Source: Methanobrevibacter millerae (GTDB lineage: Archaea > Methanobacteriota > Methanobacteria > Methanobacteriales > Methanobacteriaceae). From it: DNA of 64,000 nucleotides. The position numbers and the translations under genes were made by a program. Numbering within the stretch: position 1 is the first letter of the stretch; every line of letters begins with the position of its first letter. The stretch is taken from the NCBI RefSeq assembly GCF_900103415.1, contig NZ_FMXB01000006.1, forward strand, positions 82,359-146,358. Reading direction: 5' to 3'. Shown one piece after another: positions 28,011 through 38,999 of this stretch. The notes beneath the pieces are model-generated. The model saw only the letters and a list, made by a program, of their open reading frames with translations, was not told the origin of the DNA and ran no database searches.

Positions 28011-28391
28011 ATGACCAAATGGAGTGCAGTGATTGTCGGTTTTATGTTAACTGTAATAGTAAGAGCATTCTTTGCGCCTTATGAATTTGTGGGACTGTTA
28101 ATCGTCGGATTCATTGTGGGATACATGGCCCATTCGGGAATCATTGGCGGAATGTGGAATGCGGCGGTTGCTGGAGCATTTGGTACAATTGTAACCGCAA
28201 TACTTTTCATTATACTCGTTACTGTAGGAGGAAGCCTTACCGGAATTCTGGGCGGGCTTACCGGATTTACGGTCTCCGGAGTAACCAGCTTAATTGAGGT
28301 TGTCAGACAACTGATTTACTATATGATTGTAATGGGAATTACAGGAGCATTTGGAGGAGCTCTTTCTGGAGAAAAAAAAGATAGGAGATAA
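28011..28391 (+). CDS. DUF5518-type small membrane protein
   Basis: This 126-residue protein has four hydrophobic segments rich in Gly and Ala (VGLLIVGFIVGYMAHSG, GAFGTIVTAILFIILV and so on), the look of the DUF5518 membrane proteins common in methanogens. GAGGTGA precedes the ATG. The next gene, also a membrane protein, starts 3 bp after the stop, indicating a two-gene unit. Function unknown. Confidence 0.7.
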   Translation: MTKWSAVIVGFMLTVIVRAFFAPYEFVGLLIVGFIVGYMAHSGIIGGMWNAAVAGAFGTIVTAILFIILVTVGGSLTGILGGLTGFTVSGVTSLIEVVRQLIYYMIVMGITGAFGGALSGEKKDRR

Positions 28392-28394
28392 AAT

Positions 28395-28793
28395 ATGGAT
28401 TTATACCATGATATTAATTGGAAATCATTGATTATAGGTGCTGCAATTACTGCAGGAACAATCATTATTGCAGCCCACGGTTATGAATGGCTATTTCTAT
28501 TTTCAGCCATAGGACTGCTGTATGTCGGATATGAAGCCAAAAACATCAAGTACGGAATCGTGCTCGGTGCAATCGCATCAACGCCGATTGTCTATTTGGC
28601 ATTAGATGGAACATTGGGAGCATTTTCAGGGTTCTTTGCAACTGAAATTGGAGTAATATGCTTTGTAATAATTATTCTGCTTGTTGGCGCTTTCGTAAGT
28701 TTTGTCGGCGCATGGGCTAAAAGAAGCCGTGAAAAAGCAAAAGTTGAATATGAAAAAAAGCAGAAGATTGGAAAAAATAAAAAGAAAAAGTAA
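28395..28793 (+). CDS. Small four-TM membrane protein with basic tail
   Basis: This 132-residue protein has about four membrane helices in residues 12-110 and a strongly basic C-terminus (KRSREKAKVEYEKKQKIGKNKKKK). It is encoded directly behind the DUF5518-type gene and is probably its partner. The basic tail should face the cytoplasm. No family is recognised and no function is assigned. Confidence 0.65.
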   Translation: MDLYHDINWKSLIIGAAITAGTIIIAAHGYEWLFLFSAIGLLYVGYEAKNIKYGIVLGAIASTPIVYLALDGTLGAFSGFFATEIGVICFVIIILLVGAFVSFVGAWAKRSREKAKVEYEKKQKIGKNKKKK

Positions 28794-28856
28794 TTATAAT
28801 GAAATAAATTGGCAATGTTATAATTAAAATTGAGAATAATTGGAGGCTTAATAAAT

Positions 28857-30380
28857 ATGGAAGAAAATATTAAGGAACACACTTGGATTCCTTTAATTCT
28901 TGTTTGTTTAGCTTCCTTTATTATCTCCTTGGATACTACATTCATGAATGTAAGCATATCTCGGGTCGTTGCTGACTTGAGCACTGATGTAAGTACGATT
29001 CAGATGACCATGTCATTTTATACTCTCATCACTGCCGCATTCATGTTGCTCGGTGCCAAGCTTCAGGACATAGTCGGTAAAAAGAAACTATTTTTAATCG
29101 GTGCTGTACTTTACGGTATCGGTACATTTACTTCAGCGATAAGTCTGAATGCTACAATGTTATTTATAGGATGGGCAGTAATAGAAGGCATAGCCGGAGC
29201 ATTAATGCTTCCTGCCATCATTTCCATAATAAGCGGAACATATTCAGGCGAAAAACGAACATTCGCCCTGGCAATCGAGAGCGTTATGGTTGCAATAGCG
29301 GCCGCTATCGGCCCGCTCTTCGGAGGGATGATGACAACATTTCTCAGCTGGAGATACGGATTTGCATTTGAACTGGTAATCGTTGTCATTATTTTAGTAA
29401 TGCAAAAGAAAATACCTGATTTCATACCTACCGAATCCAAAGGCGATTTGGATATTACTGGATCCATAATTTCAGTTATTGGCCTTGTTTTGTTGGTTTT
29501 CGGTATTTTGACATTATCCGAGGATATCCCCACCAGCATAATCCTGATGATTTTGGGCATAATTACCCTGGTGGTTTTTGCATTGTTTGAAAACAGAAGA
29601 AAAAAGAAAGGCAATGTGCCGCTGCTTGATATGGAATTGTTTAAAGACAAAAATTTACGTGTTGGAACTGTCATTCTGATACTTGTATATCTTGTAATGG
29701 AAGGGGCATTGTTTACAGTTTCCCTGTACCTGCAGAGCGTATTGGAGTTAACTGCATTCAACACAGGTTTGACCATACTTCCTCTGACCATAAGCTTACT
29801 TATTTTTGCAGTGGGAGCTCCAAATTTATCAGGAAAATTGAATCACAAGACACTAATGGCAATAGGAGCAATATTGTCAATCATTGGATGTCTGATTTTA
29901 AGCTACCACTTTAGAATGAATGCAACAATAGTGGAGTTTATGCCGGGAATGTTAATATTGGGTGCAGGACTTGGTTTTATTATGGCTTTAAGTGTAGATA
30001 TTGCATTAATCAATATTCCTGATGAAAGCGAAAATAACGCATCAGGCATTACTTCAACCGGCCAGTCCTTAGGTGAATCAATGGGTACTGCAGTTATCGG
30101 AATAATTCTGATTCTTGGAATGTTAGGCGGCATCAGCAATGCAATCGATACGCATGCGCCTGATCATTCAGAAGACGAACAATACTATCAGGAAATCTTT
30201 GATTACTTCCAAAAAGTAGGCAGCGTAAACGAGATTGAATCACAGGGCAGTGCTGTCGTGACCATTGTCGACGAGATTTTTCAGAATGCTATGGAATTTG
30301 TAATGCTGGTGATGTCGGCCCTGATGGGAGTTGTCTTTATTCTGACGCTGCGGCTGCAAGACAAAAGCATTAATAAATGA
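28857..30380 (+). CDS. MFS transporter, DHA2-like (14 TM) drug exporter
   Basis: This 507-residue major facilitator protein has about 14 predicted membrane helices. The DHA2 landmarks are visible: LDTTFMNVSISRVVADL in TM1, GAKLQDIVGKKKLF in the loop 2-3 motif A, and IAAAIGPLFGGMMTTFLSWRYGF as the antiporter motif C region. Family members export drugs, dyes or lipophilic compounds using the ion gradient. ATG 28857 follows TGGAGGCT. It stands alone with no regulator beside it. Confidence 0.88.
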   Translation: MEENIKEHTWIPLILVCLASFIISLDTTFMNVSISRVVADLSTDVSTIQMTMSFYTLITAAFMLLGAKLQDIVGKKKLFLIGAVLYGIGTFTSAISLNATMLFIGWAVIEGIAGALMLPAIISIISGTYSGEKRTFALAIESVMVAIAAAIGPLFGGMMTTFLSWRYGFAFELVIVVIILVMQKKIPDFIPTESKGDLDITGSIISVIGLVLLVFGILTLSEDIPTSIILMILGIITLVVFALFENRRKKKGNVPLLDMELFKDKNLRVGTVILILVYLVMEGALFTVSLYLQSVLELTAFNTGLTILPLTISLLIFAVGAPNLSGKLNHKTLMAIGAILSIIGCLILSYHFRMNATIVEFMPGMLILGAGLGFIMALSVDIALINIPDESENNASGITSTGQSLGESMGTAVIGIILILGMLGGISNAIDTHAPDHSEDEQYYQEIFDYFQKVGSVNEIESQGSAVVTIVDEIFQNAMEFVMLVMSALMGVVFILTLRLQDKSINK

Positions 30381-30530
30381 GAGTTTATCTACATACCATA
30401 CCAAAAATACATTAAAATCAAATGCAACACTCATTTTAACAGAAATCAAACAATTAAAAACAAGTGCCTGATTCAAAACCCAAAAATAATCGATGAATAC
30501 TTTCACTAAAAGTCATCTGAAAAAATCTGT

Positions 30531-30576
30531 TCTTAAAAAAAATATGCTCGAAGTGCAATTTAAAATGTAAATGCAC
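30531..30576 (-). terminator. Possible purP terminator
   Basis: Read on the minus strand, GTGCATTTA (30576-30568) pairs with TAAAT-GCAC (ending at 30553) around a short AT loop. A run of T's follows at 30540-30532. It lies about 50 bp past the purP stop codon. The remaining 30381-30628 region shows no gene. Confidence 0.4.
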
Positions 30577-30628
30577 CCCGATTCTCAAATAGTCCACAAT
30601 TTTTAAAAAATTAATGGACATGATTTGA

Positions 30629-31720
30629 TTATGTTATTATTTTATCTAATTCGTCTCTTTCTATACCGTTTTTAATTTCAAGAGCTATTCTTCTACCCAT
30701 ACTCATAGGTTTGCCGTAGGTCAGGTATGAGTAAGGAGAACCGTCCATAAAGGTATTTGTTCCGCCGTCTGTTCTTGCACTTATTTCAAAACAGATTACT
30801 TCCAGGTTATCGTTTACCAGAGTTTGCATACAGAACGGACCGTTTAATCCTGGCTGGACTAATTTTTTAGCGCTTTCAACTAATTTATCAGCTATATCGA
30901 ATACTTGTGGGAGTAAAGATTCTCTAATTACAGCCGGGTGATTACCTGTAACAACATAGGAAGGGCTTAAATCAATGTCCAGCTGATCTTTTGCAGGCAT
31001 TCTTACAAAACCGTCAATGCTGGATTCGTATCTTGTGTCCATTCCCATTAATTCAACCTTATCATCTAAAGCGGAGTAGAAGTAGTGTATACAGTAATTA
31101 CATCCGGAAACATACTCTTCAATGTGAGCTGCTTCAACGTCAGAGTCGTCTAACCAACCACGGGATTTCATAGCGTCAATTTTGGCGTCGAATTCTTCTG
31201 GAGATGATGCGACAAAGTAACCTCTTCCTCCTCTTGCTCCAGGGAACTTGACCATTACAGGCCTGTCGATTTGAGAAGGGTCGTCATATTTGTAAGGAAT
31301 ACGTACTTCGCCTTCAACGAGCAATGCCCTTTCCTTATCCCTTTCTGCTTCCCATCTTAAGACGTCCCTGTTACCGAACATAGGTACGTTGAACTTGTCT
31401 TCAACATTGTCCAATCCGGCATATGCCACAAATGAACCGTGAGGAATGACGATTGCGTTCATGTCCCTTAATTTTTGCTGAACGTCCTCATTGACGATGT
31501 CCTTGAATTCATCGACAATAATGTATTCATCTGCAACATCGAATCTTTGATATGGAATTTCTCTTCCCTTTTCACAGACGATGGCTGTTCTGAAGCCTTC
31601 TTCCTTTGCACCCTGCAGGATATGCAAAGAGGTGTGGCTTCCAAGAGTAGCGAGTGTTATTTCATCTTTATCGTATTTACTTAGTATCTCCAAAATATCT
31701 TCCTTTTTTACTTCTCCCAT
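30629..31720 (-). CDS. purP: Formate-dependent FAICAR synthetase PurP
   Basis: This 363-residue ATP-grasp ligase has PurP-type sequence (EITLATLGSHTSLHILQGAKEEGF at the N-terminus, KFPGARGGRGYFVASSPEEF as the ATP-binding loop, ISARTDGGTN near the C-terminus). PurP formylates AICAR with free formate and ATP, replacing the folate-dependent PurH step in methanogens. This agrees with an archaeal, formate-using purine pathway. ATG 31720 is preferred. It is a single gene, divergent from the phosphodiesterase gene. Confidence 0.95.
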   Translation of the reverse strand: MGEVKKEDILEILSKYDKDEITLATLGSHTSLHILQGAKEEGFRTAIVCEKGREIPYQRFDVADEYIIVDEFKDIVNEDVQQKLRDMNAIVIPHGSFVAYAGLDNVEDKFNVPMFGNRDVLRWEAERDKERALLVEGEVRIPYKYDDPSQIDRPVMVKFPGARGGRGYFVASSPEEFDAKIDAMKSRGWLDDSDVEAAHIEEYVSGCNYCIHYFYSALDDKVELMGMDTRYESSIDGFVRMPAKDQLDIDLSPSYVVTGNHPAVIRESLLPQVFDIADKLVESAKKLVQPGLNGPFCMQTLVNDNLEVICFEISARTDGGTNTFMDGSPYSYLTYGKPMSMGRRIALEIKNGIERDELDKIIT

Positions 31721-31828
31721 AATTATCAATCCTCGAAGATGATGATAATATTTATGTCTTTATAAATTAATAACTGTTTTTATTTGAATCTAAATTTTTA
31801 AAAATGATGAAAACACAAAATAAAAACT

Positions 31829-32359
31829 ATGTTAATAGGATTAATTTCAGATACGCATATTCCCGACAGAGCCAATAAGATACCGGATAATGTATTGTCA
31901 TCATTTAAGGATGTTGATTTGATAATACATGCAGGAGATTTGACAACTATGGATGTAATCGATGAACTGGAAAGTATAGCTCCAGTAATGGCGGTTCAGG
32001 GAAATATGGATAGGGTTGCAGGATTGAAATTGCCTAAAGCAAGAGTAATTAATGCTGAAGGCCTTAGGATTGGAGTGGCCCACGGCGAGGTCTATCCGAG
32101 AGCAGATACCCAGCAATTATTATACCTGGCAAAGCAGTTGGACGTTAATATCCTGGTTAGCGGACATTCCCATCAGCCTAAAATCGAACAGGTTGAAGAT
32201 GTCCTGCTTTTAAATCCCGGAAGTCCCGTTGTTCCAAGACTAGCCGACAGAACAGTAATGCTTCTTGAAATTAATGACAAAAACGTTGATGTGGAAATAG
32301 TCAAAATAGGCGCTCCGGTATGCAGCGCGCTTGATTTTACTCAATATCCGAGGGATTAA
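31829..32359 (+). CDS. YfcE/MJ0936-type metallophosphodiesterase
   Basis: This 176-residue calcineurin-like phosphoesterase shows all metal motifs: GLISDTHIP (1), HAGDLT (2), VQGNMD (3), GHSHQP (4) and [11 protein letters not shown]0936 relatives hydrolyse phosphodiesters in vitro; the natural substrate is unknown. It is followed after 1 bp by rlmE. A paralogue of 151 residues is encoded at 39338 on the other strand. Confidence 0.9.
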   Translation: MLIGLISDTHIPDRANKIPDNVLSSFKDVDLIIHAGDLTTMDVIDELESIAPVMAVQGNMDRVAGLKLPKARVINAEGLRIGVAHGEVYPRADTQQLLYLAKQLDVNILVSGHSHQPKIEQVEDVLLLNPGSPVVPRLADRTVMLLEINDKNVDVEIVKIGAPVCSALDFTQYPRD

Positions 32360-32360
32360 T

Positions 32361-32981
32361 ATGGGCAGTAAATGGCAAATGGAAAGAAAAAAGGATCCGT
32401 ATTACAAAAGGGCTAAAGCCGAAGATTATCGTTCAAGAGCTTCATATAAACTCAAACAGATAGACAAGAAATACAAAATTATCAAAAAGGGAAATACAGT
32501 TGTCGATTTGGGGGCGGCTCCCGGCGGATGGTCACAGGTAGCTCTCGAAAAGGTGGATGAGGAAGGAATAGTCGTCGGCGTTGACTTAAACCACATAAGA
32601 GCCCTTCCAAACGAAAACTATTACCGCATCAAGGGGGATTTCACAACGCCTGAGGTTCAGGGAAAAATCACCCGAGTTATCGGCGGAAAGGCAAAGGTCA
32701 TCATGAGCGACGCATCTCCCGAACTGTGCGGAATAAAAAACCTCGATCAGCTGCGCTCAATCGATTTGACCAATTCAGTCATCGGAATCGCCGACAATCT
32801 CTTGGAACAGAAGGGAAACCTTGTAATGAAAGTCTTTCAGGGTCCGGAATATAAGGAAATGCTTGACGGACTTAAAAGGAAATACAGGCAAGTAAAGACC
32901 ACAAAGCCACCATCTTCACGTAAAAAAAGTTCTGAAATGTATGTTATCGCAATGGGCTACAAACATAAAGTAAAAAAATGA
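32361..32981 (+). CDS. rlmE: 23S rRNA 2'-O-methyltransferase (RlmE/FtsJ family)
   Basis: This 206-residue Rossmann-fold methyltransferase begins [19 protein letters not shown]. It has [10 protein letters not shown] with the catalytic Lys, [15 protein letters not shown] as the SAM loop, [11 protein letters not shown] with the catalytic Asp, and NLVMKVFQG with the second Lys. It should methylate the A-loop uridine of 23S rRNA (U2552 in E. coli numbering). An archaeal TRAM domain seen in some relatives is absent. ATG 32361 follows the previous stop codon by 1 bp. Confidence 0.93.
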   Translation: MGSKWQMERKKDPYYKRAKAEDYRSRASYKLKQIDKKYKIIKKGNTVVDLGAAPGGWSQVALEKVDEEGIVVGVDLNHIRALPNENYYRIKGDFTTPEVQGKITRVIGGKAKVIMSDASPELCGIKNLDQLRSIDLTNSVIGIADNLLEQKGNLVMKVFQGPEYKEMLDGLKRKYRQVKTTKPPSSRKKSSEMYVIAMGYKHKVKK

Positions 32982-32990
32982 AAAGAAAAT

Positions 32991-33410
32991 TTAAAGATTT
33001 TCGTATGCTTGACGAGCCACCTGCAGTTTATCTTTAGCGAAATCAATTCTGCTGTCTACTTCATTTGATGGTTTGCCAGCATCCAATGCAGATGCAACAT
33101 TATCAACGGCTGAAGCAGCTCTCGTAAGCTCCAGTCTGGCATCATTATACTTTTGAATATCATCGGAACTTCCCGCATAATAAGTGGACTTGACAGAATC
33201 GAATTTTGACTCCAAATCACCGTATTGTGATTTTAAATCAGCCAGCTCATCATACTGATTTCCGGAGGATATCTCGTCAGTAATTGACTCGTTAACAATA
33301 CTAAATCCTACATATGCAACGACAATGATTGTTGCGATAATCATGATAATTCCGACAACGGAAATTAACATTGAAGTGGATTTAAATAAGCTTAATCTTG
33401 ATTTTCTCAT
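32991..33410 (-). CDS. Single-TM protein with extracellular coiled coil
   Basis: This 139-residue protein has a basic N-terminus, one membrane helix at about residues 13-36 (SMLISVVGIIMIIATIIVVAYVG) and a helical C-terminal region (about 55-139) with heptad-like spacing. GGAGG precedes the ATG. There is no known domain. It is convergent with rlmE and stands alone. Confidence 0.65.
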   Translation of the reverse strand: MRKSRLSLFKSTSMLISVVGIIMIIATIIVVAYVGFSIVNESITDEISSGNQYDELADLKSQYGDLESKFDSVKSTYYAGSSDDIQKYNDARLELTRAASAVDNVASALDAGKPSNEVDSRIDFAKDKLQVARQAYENL

Positions 33411-33473
33411 AATAGCCTCCTTTTTTAAGGATATTAATATAATAATTTATTGATATTCATATATAACATTTAC

Positions 33474-33872
33474 CTAATATCGCCTTTTAATGCCGGAAAT
33501 CAAATCAAAATCGCTGTCAAAAGACACAATTTCATCAATTCCCAAAGACTCCATTGACTTCAAAATAGTGCAATCAGAGAAATTTACGGCACCATTGTAA
33601 TGCAAATATGTACCAATTGCTGCAGAATAGTCATTTGCCGTTAAATAATGAATATCGCATGAATTCAACAATATATCAATTGAATCTTTAATAACATGAC
33701 CCTGTTTAATCTTTTTACATTTGCTTAAGAAGTTAATTGTTTCTGTAAGAACAGTATTATTGATAATCAAATCATCATCGTCAATCAAATCAATCAATTC
33801 GTTGGCTCGAGGATTATTAACGTCATTGGTCAATAATAATCCTACAAGAAAGGACGTATCAACAAAAATCAT
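33474..33872 (-). CDS. vapC: PIN-domain ribonuclease toxin (VapC type)
   Basis: This 132-residue PIN domain has the acidic residues in place: FVDTS (Asp4), a Glu in LTETINFL (near 45), FSDCTI (near 99) and FDSDFD near the C-terminus. VapC toxins cleave RNA, often tRNA or 23S rRNA. The gene overlaps the upstream RHH gene by 4 bp (ATGA), the classic antitoxin-toxin arrangement with translational coupling. Confidence 0.88.
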   Translation of the reverse strand: MIFVDTSFLVGLLLTNDVNNPRANELIDLIDDDDLIINNTVLTETINFLSKCKKIKQGHVIKDSIDILLNSCDIHYLTANDYSAAIGTYLHYNGAVNFSDCTILKSMESLGIDEIVSFDSDFDLISGIKRRY

Positions 33873-34111
33873 AGTTCCCGCCTTTGAAGATTTTTGGCAA
33901 TTTCAGCGGAATCCGTCGCATAAGGCAATGTAACCGTATTTGCCAAATCCTTAAGAGATCCTTTTTTATTGTCATCTTTGGATTCAGCCAATCCTCTGAT
34001 TATCCATAATTTAATCAGTTCAGTCTGTGTCATTCTTGACTGTACTGCAAATTCCTTAATTTGAAAAATCAACTCCTCATCTAACCTTAATGAAATCTGT
34101 TTTGTAGCCAT
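33869..34111 (-). CDS. vapB: Ribbon-helix-helix antitoxin (VapB-like)
   Basis: This 80-residue protein begins with a ribbon-helix-helix fold (KQISLRLDEELIFQIKEFA, SRMTQTELIKLWIIRGL, residues 4-43). A flexible C-terminus (about 50-80) would wrap the toxin. It should repress its own promoter in the 105-bp gap before mcm and neutralise the PIN toxin. The vapB label reflects position rather than a specific subfamily. Confidence 0.82.
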   Translation of the reverse strand: MATKQISLRLDEELIFQIKEFAVQSRMTQTELIKLWIIRGLAESKDDNKKGSLKDLANTVTLPYATDSAEIAKNLQRREL

Positions 34112-34216
34112 TTTAACACCATTGATAGATTGGTAGCAATATATATCTGTATCATACTATATAATTTTTACTTCATCCAATTATTTTTTAAGTATGAAAA
34201 ATTAATGTAATATATA

Positions 34217-36223
34217 ATGAAATCTACTAATAAATCACAAACATCGATTGCGAAATTTGAAGAATTTTTTGCCACATCCTATAAGGATGACGTATTTGAA
34301 ATTCTTGAAACTTATCCTGACAATAGATCCCTGACAGTAGATTATACCCAATTGGAAGTGTTTGACCCTGATTTGGCGGATTTATTGATTGATAAGCCTG
34401 AAGAAGTTATAGAAGCGGCAAAAATTGCAGTTAAGAATATTGACCCCCTGGCCAAGGACGCCGATTTGAACATTCGTTTCAAGAATGTGAGCAATGTCAT
34501 TCCGTTAAAGATATTATTAAGTAAATACATCGGAACATTCGTTGCTGCAGAGGGAATCGTGAGAAAAACCGATGAAATAAGACCACGTATCGAAACTGCC
34601 GTTTTTGAATGTAGAGGATGTATGCGTCTGCATGAAGTCGAACAGACCTCAGACAGAACAATACTGGAACCGTCACTGTGTGGGGAATGTGGAGGAAGGT
34701 CCTTCAGGCTGCTTCAGGAGGAATCACATTATATCGATACCCAAACCGCAAGAATGCAGGAACCTCTCGAAAATCTCTCCGGAGGAACCGAACCTAAACA
34801 GATGTTGATGATTTTGGAAGATGATTTAGTAGATGAATTGAATCCCGGTGACAAAGTAAGAATCACCGGTACCTTAAAGACGTTTAGAGAAGAGAGAAGC
34901 GGTAAATTCAAAAATTACATTTATGTCAATCATATTGAGCCATTAGAACAGGAATTTGAAGAGCTTCATTTATCCGAAGAGGATGAGGAGGAAATTCTTG
35001 AGTTATCAAAAGACCCTCACATTTATGAAAAAATCATCAAGTCAACCGCCCCGTCAATCAGGGGTTACCTTGACGTTAAGGAAGCAATTGCGCTTCAATT
35101 GTTCGGAGGTTCTGCAAAGCAGCTGGCGGATGAAACCAGATTAAGGGGAGACATTCACATCCTTATTGTCGGAGACCCGGGTATAGGTAAGTCCCAGATT
35201 CTTAAATACGTCTCCAAACTGGCTCCAAGAAGTATTTATACGAGTGGTAAAGGTACTACAGGTGCCGGTTTAACTGCAGCTGCCGTAAGGGACGAACTGG
35301 GCGGATGGTCACTTGAAGCAGGTGCGCTGGTACTGGGAGACCAGGGAAACGTCTGTGTCGACGAACTGGACAAGATGAGAGCTGAAGACAGATCAGCGCT
35401 TCACGAAGCCTTGGAACAGCAGACAGTAAGTATTGCAAAGGCAGGAATCATGGCAACATTGAATTCAAGATGTTCCGTTCTTGCAGCTGCAAACCCTAAA
35501 TTCGGAAGGTTTGACAGATTCAAGGTTCTTGCAGACCAGATTGAACTGCCACCACCAATTTTATCACGTTTCGACTTGATTTTTGTTGTTGAAGACAAGC
35601 CAAGCAGAAAAGGAGATTCAGAGCTTGCCCAGCACATTCTAAACATTCACCAGTCAAGCAATATCGATTATGAAATCGAACCCGATTTGCTTAGAAAATA
35701 CATTGCGTATGCACGTAAAAACGTCAATCCGGTGCTGAGCGATGAAGCGACTGAAGTATTGAAGAATTTCTATGTGGATACGAGAAACAGCAGCAGCAAT
35801 ACTGAAGAGAACTCCGTTGTCCCGATTACCGCAAGACAACTTGAAGCTATAATCCGTTTGGCAGAAGCATGCGCCAAAATGAAATTAAAGGATGTTGTTG
35901 AAAAAGAGGATGCTAAAAAGGCCGTCAGACTTCAGATGGCATGTCTTAAGGAAGTGGGAGTCGATCCGGAAACCGGTGAAGTTGAAGCAGACATTATCGG
36001 CGGAGGAAGACCTAAATCCGAAAGAGATAAGATGAGCACTCTCGTGGACGAAGTCAAGCTCCTTGAGGAAGAGTATAACGGACAAGCCCCTGTAAGCGTT
36101 TTAAAAGACAATATGGAAGAAAAGCATGGCGTAAGTGAAGATAAGGTTGAAACCCTCATCAGAAACCTGACGCAAAGGGGAATATTATACGAACCGAAAT
36201 CCGGACACGTTAAAAGAGTATAG
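34217..36223 (+). CDS. mcm: Replicative helicase MCM
   Basis: This 668-residue hexameric replicative helicase has an N-terminal domain with zinc-binding cysteines ([10 protein letters not shown] ... CGECGG, about residues 133-160). The AAA+ core carries Walker A GDPGIGKS (near 322), Walker B CVDELDKM (near 380), sensor 1 AAANP and arginine finger [10 protein letters not shown]-terminal winged helix ends the protein. It unwinds DNA at the fork. There is no intein. It leads a run of information-processing genes. Confidence 0.97.
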   Translation: MKSTNKSQTSIAKFEEFFATSYKDDVFEILETYPDNRSLTVDYTQLEVFDPDLADLLIDKPEEVIEAAKIAVKNIDPLAKDADLNIRFKNVSNVIPLKILLSKYIGTFVAAEGIVRKTDEIRPRIETAVFECRGCMRLHEVEQTSDRTILEPSLCGECGGRSFRLLQEESHYIDTQTARMQEPLENLSGGTEPKQMLMILEDDLVDELNPGDKVRITGTLKTFREERSGKFKNYIYVNHIEPLEQEFEELHLSEEDEEEILELSKDPHIYEKIIKSTAPSIRGYLDVKEAIALQLFGGSAKQLADETRLRGDIHILIVGDPGIGKSQILKYVSKLAPRSIYTSGKGTTGAGLTAAAVRDELGGWSLEAGALVLGDQGNVCVDELDKMRAEDRSALHEALEQQTVSIAKAGIMATLNSRCSVLAAANPKFGRFDRFKVLADQIELPPPILSRFDLIFVVEDKPSRKGDSELAQHILNIHQSSNIDYEIEPDLLRKYIAYARKNVNPVLSDEATEVLKNFYVDTRNSSSNTEENSVVPITARQLEAIIRLAEACAKMKLKDVVEKEDAKKAVRLQMACLKEVGVDPETGEVEADIIGGGRPKSERDKMSTLVDEVKLLEEEYNGQAPVSVLKDNMEEKHGVSEDKVETLIRNLTQRGILYEPKSGHVKRV

Positions 36224-36313
36224 ATTTAATTATGATTTTAACAATAACTTAATAAATGATTAAAATCATAGTTAATATATTATACTTATACTAATTTTAT
36301 ATGGAGAGATAAT

Positions 36314-36721
36314 ATGGATAAATATGAAGATTTATTAGAAAGAGCAATAGACCAGTTACCTCCTGAAGTATTTGAACATAAAAGATTTAAGATTCCTAAA
36401 GCTTATTCAGATATCCAAGGTAATAGAACATTCATTAAAAACTTTAAAGAAGTAAGTGAAGGTTTAAACAGAGACCCTCAACATTTATTGAAGTTCCTGA
36501 TGAGAGAATTAGGTACTGCAGGTAACGTGGACGGCTCAAGAGCAATCCTGCAGGGTAAATTTACACATTACCTAATCAACGAAAGAATTGAAGATTATGT
36601 GGATAAATACGTAATTTGCCACGAATGTAACAGACCGGATACTAAAATTATAAGGGAAGGCAGAATATTTTTATTAAAATGTTCCGCATGCGGCGCAACC
36701 GCTCCGTTAAAACAATTATAA
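36314..36721 (+). CDS. Translation initiation factor aIF2 subunit beta
   Basis: This 135-residue protein has the archaeal aIF2-beta core ([52 protein letters not shown]) and a C-terminal zinc ribbon ([10 protein letters not shown] ... LKCSACGA). It is part of the aIF2 heterotrimer that brings initiator tRNA to the ribosome. GGAGAGAT precedes the ATG. Confidence 0.96.
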   Translation: MDKYEDLLERAIDQLPPEVFEHKRFKIPKAYSDIQGNRTFIKNFKEVSEGLNRDPQHLLKFLMRELGTAGNVDGSRAILQGKFTHYLINERIEDYVDKYVICHECNRPDTKIIREGRIFLLKCSACGATAPLKQL

Positions 36722-36757
36722 TTTTTTATCCTTTTTACTTATTTTTGAATGATTTTT

Positions 36758-37801
36758 ATGTTTTGTATTGAATGCGGAAGCGAAAACAAACAGATGGTAG
36801 GCGAAATCTGCATAGATTGTTTTTTAAAGGAATTTGAAATGATTGAAATTCCAAAAAACATTAATGTGGAAATCTGCAGCCATTGCAATAGTCGTTTAGA
36901 GGAAGGGAAATGGAGCGACTCATTTATCCCTGAAGAAGAGATAATATACCGCGCACTTGAGAGAAATATAAAAATCAATGAACTTGTTGAAAATGAAGAA
37001 ATAAACCTTGAAATTGACCAGATCAAAGGAACAATAGCTGAATGTTTTGTTGAAGTAGTCGGCGACGTCTACGGAGTCACTATTGACGAAACCCATGACA
37101 CGTCAGTGAGGATTTTAAAGACCGTCTGTCCGTCATGCAGCAAGCTGCAGTCAGGATACTATGAATCAGTTATCCAATTCAGAGCTGACAACAGGGAAAT
37201 AAAAAGCGAAGAATACGACAAGGCTGATGAAATAGTGGCCAGAACCCTGGAAAAGCAGGCAAAAACCGACAAACTTGCATATTGTCCGCAGATAGCCAAG
37301 CTGAAGGAAGGCTATGATTATTATATCGGATCGTTGAAGACCGGGCGCAAAATAGCTGAAGCCCTAAAAGATGAATTCGGAGGAATCATAAAGGAATCCC
37401 CAAGACTTATCAGCGAAGACAAATCCACAGGAAAAGGCCTTTACAGAATCTGGATTTCAGTAAGGATTCCCGAGTTTGAAAGCAAAGACATTATCGAGTA
37501 TGAAAATAAACTAATTCAGGTGACCGATATAGGCAAGAACAGAGTTGTTGGATTAGACATAAAGACAAATAAAAAGCACAACATCCCCCTGAAGAATATG
37601 GAAAGCATCAAGCTCGTTAAAAAATCCAGCGAAATCGAAACGACAACGATAATATCAATGTCTCCGAAAATAATACAGATTCTCGACCCAAGCGACTTTT
37701 CTGCCGTTGATTTGGAAATGAACGAGGAATTCAGCGATTACAATATCGGCGATGAAATCAAGCTTATCAAAATTGAAAATTACATTTACTTAATCAAGTG
37801 A
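36758..37801 (+). CDS. NMD3-like protein (ribosome-associated zinc protein)
   Basis: This protein of about 347 residues has four N-terminal CxxC pairs ([28 protein letters not shown]) and a mixed alpha/beta region that matches the archaeal NMD3 family. Eukaryotic NMD3 escorts 60S subunits; archaea have no nucleus, so a role in ribosome assembly or quality control is inferred. The start is uncertain between ATG 36749 and ATG 36758; the second begins with the family-like MFCIECG. It overlaps the ORF extension of tyrS only marginally. Confidence 0.88.
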   Translation: MFCIECGSENKQMVGEICIDCFLKEFEMIEIPKNINVEICSHCNSRLEEGKWSDSFIPEEEIIYRALERNIKINELVENEEINLEIDQIKGTIAECFVEVVGDVYGVTIDETHDTSVRILKTVCPSCSKLQSGYYESVIQFRADNREIKSEEYDKADEIVARTLEKQAKTDKLAYCPQIAKLKEGYDYYIGSLKTGRKIAEALKDEFGGIIKESPRLISEDKSTGKGLYRIWISVRIPEFESKDIIEYENKLIQVTDIGKNRVVGLDIKTNKKHNIPLKNMESIKLVKKSSEIETTTIISMSPKIIQILDPSDFSAVDLEMNEEFSDYNIGDEIKLIKIENYIYLIK

Positions 37802-37806
37802 TAATT

Positions 37807-38769
37807 ATGGATATTGAAGAGAAAATTCAGTTAATAGAGGAAGGAACCCTGGAGATTATAGACCGTGAAGAATTGAAGAAAGTTCTTGAAAAGGACGAAC
37901 CTATAGCCTATACAGGTTATGAACCTTCCGGTAAAATCCATTTAGGCCATGCAGTAACAGTGCAGAAGCTCAAAACCCTGCAGAAATTGGGCTTTAAAAT
38001 CAAAATATTACTGGCTGATTACCATGCGTTTTTAAATGGAAAGGGAAGCGTTGAAGAAATTGCAGAAACTGCAGACTACAACAAGAAATGTTTCCAGGCA
38101 TTGGGCCTTGATGAAACAACCGAATACATTTACGGCTCATCATTCCAGCTGGAAAGCGATTATGCAGATAAAGTTTATCAGTTAGCTACCTTAACCACGT
38201 TAAAAAGGGCAAGAAGAAGTATGGATCAGGTAAGCCGTGCAGACGACAATCCGAAAGTTGCAAGCGTTATTTATCCGATTATGCAGACGGTCGACATGGC
38301 AGCCCTTGATGTGGATATCGCATTGGGAGGAATGGAACAGAGAAAAATCCAGATGCTTGCACGTGAAAATTTAGAGAAAATCGGCGAAAACGTTCCGGTT
38401 TGCATTCACACCCCATTACTGCACGGTCTTGACGGAGACGCCAAGATGTCTTCAAGCAAAGGCAATTATATTGCAGTGGACGATTCCGTTGAAGTGATTA
38501 GCAAAAAAATCAATAAAAGCTACTGTCCGCAGGGAGAAATTGAAGGTAATCCAATGATTGAAATAGCTGAAACCTTCGTTTATCCAAATCAGGATACTTT
38601 ACTTATCAAAAGACCTGAAAAATTCGGTGGAGACATTGAATTAACCAAAGAGGAATTACTCAAAGAATTTGGTGAAGGCAACTTACATCCGATGGATTTG
38701 AAAAATGGAATTAAAGATTTCTTAATTGAATTCTTTGCTCCTGTAAGGAAATACATGGAGGAAAATTAA
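37807..38769 (+). CDS. tyrS: Tyrosyl-tRNA synthetase (archaeal type)
   Basis: This 320-residue class I synthetase has the HIGH-like motif [10 protein letters not shown] (near residue 39) and the KMSKS loop [10 protein letters not shown] (near 214). It is short, lacks the bacterial S4 domain and has archaeal length. ATG 37807 follows GTGATAATT. It is the fourth gene of the mcm-aIF2beta-nmd3 run. Confidence 0.96.
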   Translation: MDIEEKIQLIEEGTLEIIDREELKKVLEKDEPIAYTGYEPSGKIHLGHAVTVQKLKTLQKLGFKIKILLADYHAFLNGKGSVEEIAETADYNKKCFQALGLDETTEYIYGSSFQLESDYADKVYQLATLTTLKRARRSMDQVSRADDNPKVASVIYPIMQTVDMAALDVDIALGGMEQRKIQMLARENLEKIGENVPVCIHTPLLHGLDGDAKMSSSKGNYIAVDDSVEVISKKINKSYCPQGEIEGNPMIEIAETFVYPNQDTLLIKRPEKFGGDIELTKEELLKEFGEGNLHPMDLKNGIKDFLIEFFAPVRKYMEEN

Positions 38770-38973
38770 ATGGAAGACATAGAAGAATATGAAATGGGAT
38801 TACCTAACGGCGTCGGTGAAGCAATGCTTGCCCATGCCATTGAAAAATTTGACGTTAAGCTCGAACATTCAGAGTTCGGTCCCAAGCTTGTAGGATCATA
38901 CGATGAACTTGCAAAAGCAAAGCAGTTCCTGGCAGATGCCATTGCTGAGAGATTAAAAGAATTGGAAGGATAA
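38770..38973 (+). CDS. Small conserved hypothetical behind tyrS
   Basis: This 67-residue acidic protein (MEDIEEYEMGLPNGVGEAML...) has two predicted helices. The ATG directly follows the tyrS stop codon, so it is translationally coupled. No known motif is seen. The gene ends in a terminator hairpin, closing the transcript. Confidence 0.68.
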   Translation: MEDIEEYEMGLPNGVGEAMLAHAIEKFDVKLEHSEFGPKLVGSYDELAKAKQFLADAIAERLKELEG

Positions 38974-38999
38974 TTATCCTTCAATTTACTATTTTTTTT
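38965..38999 (+). terminator. Terminator of the mcm-tyrS gene run
   Basis: GAAGGATAATTATCCTTC at 38965-38982 is a perfect palindrome overlapping the last codons and stop, followed within 10 bp by seven T's at 38992-38998. Confidence 0.6.
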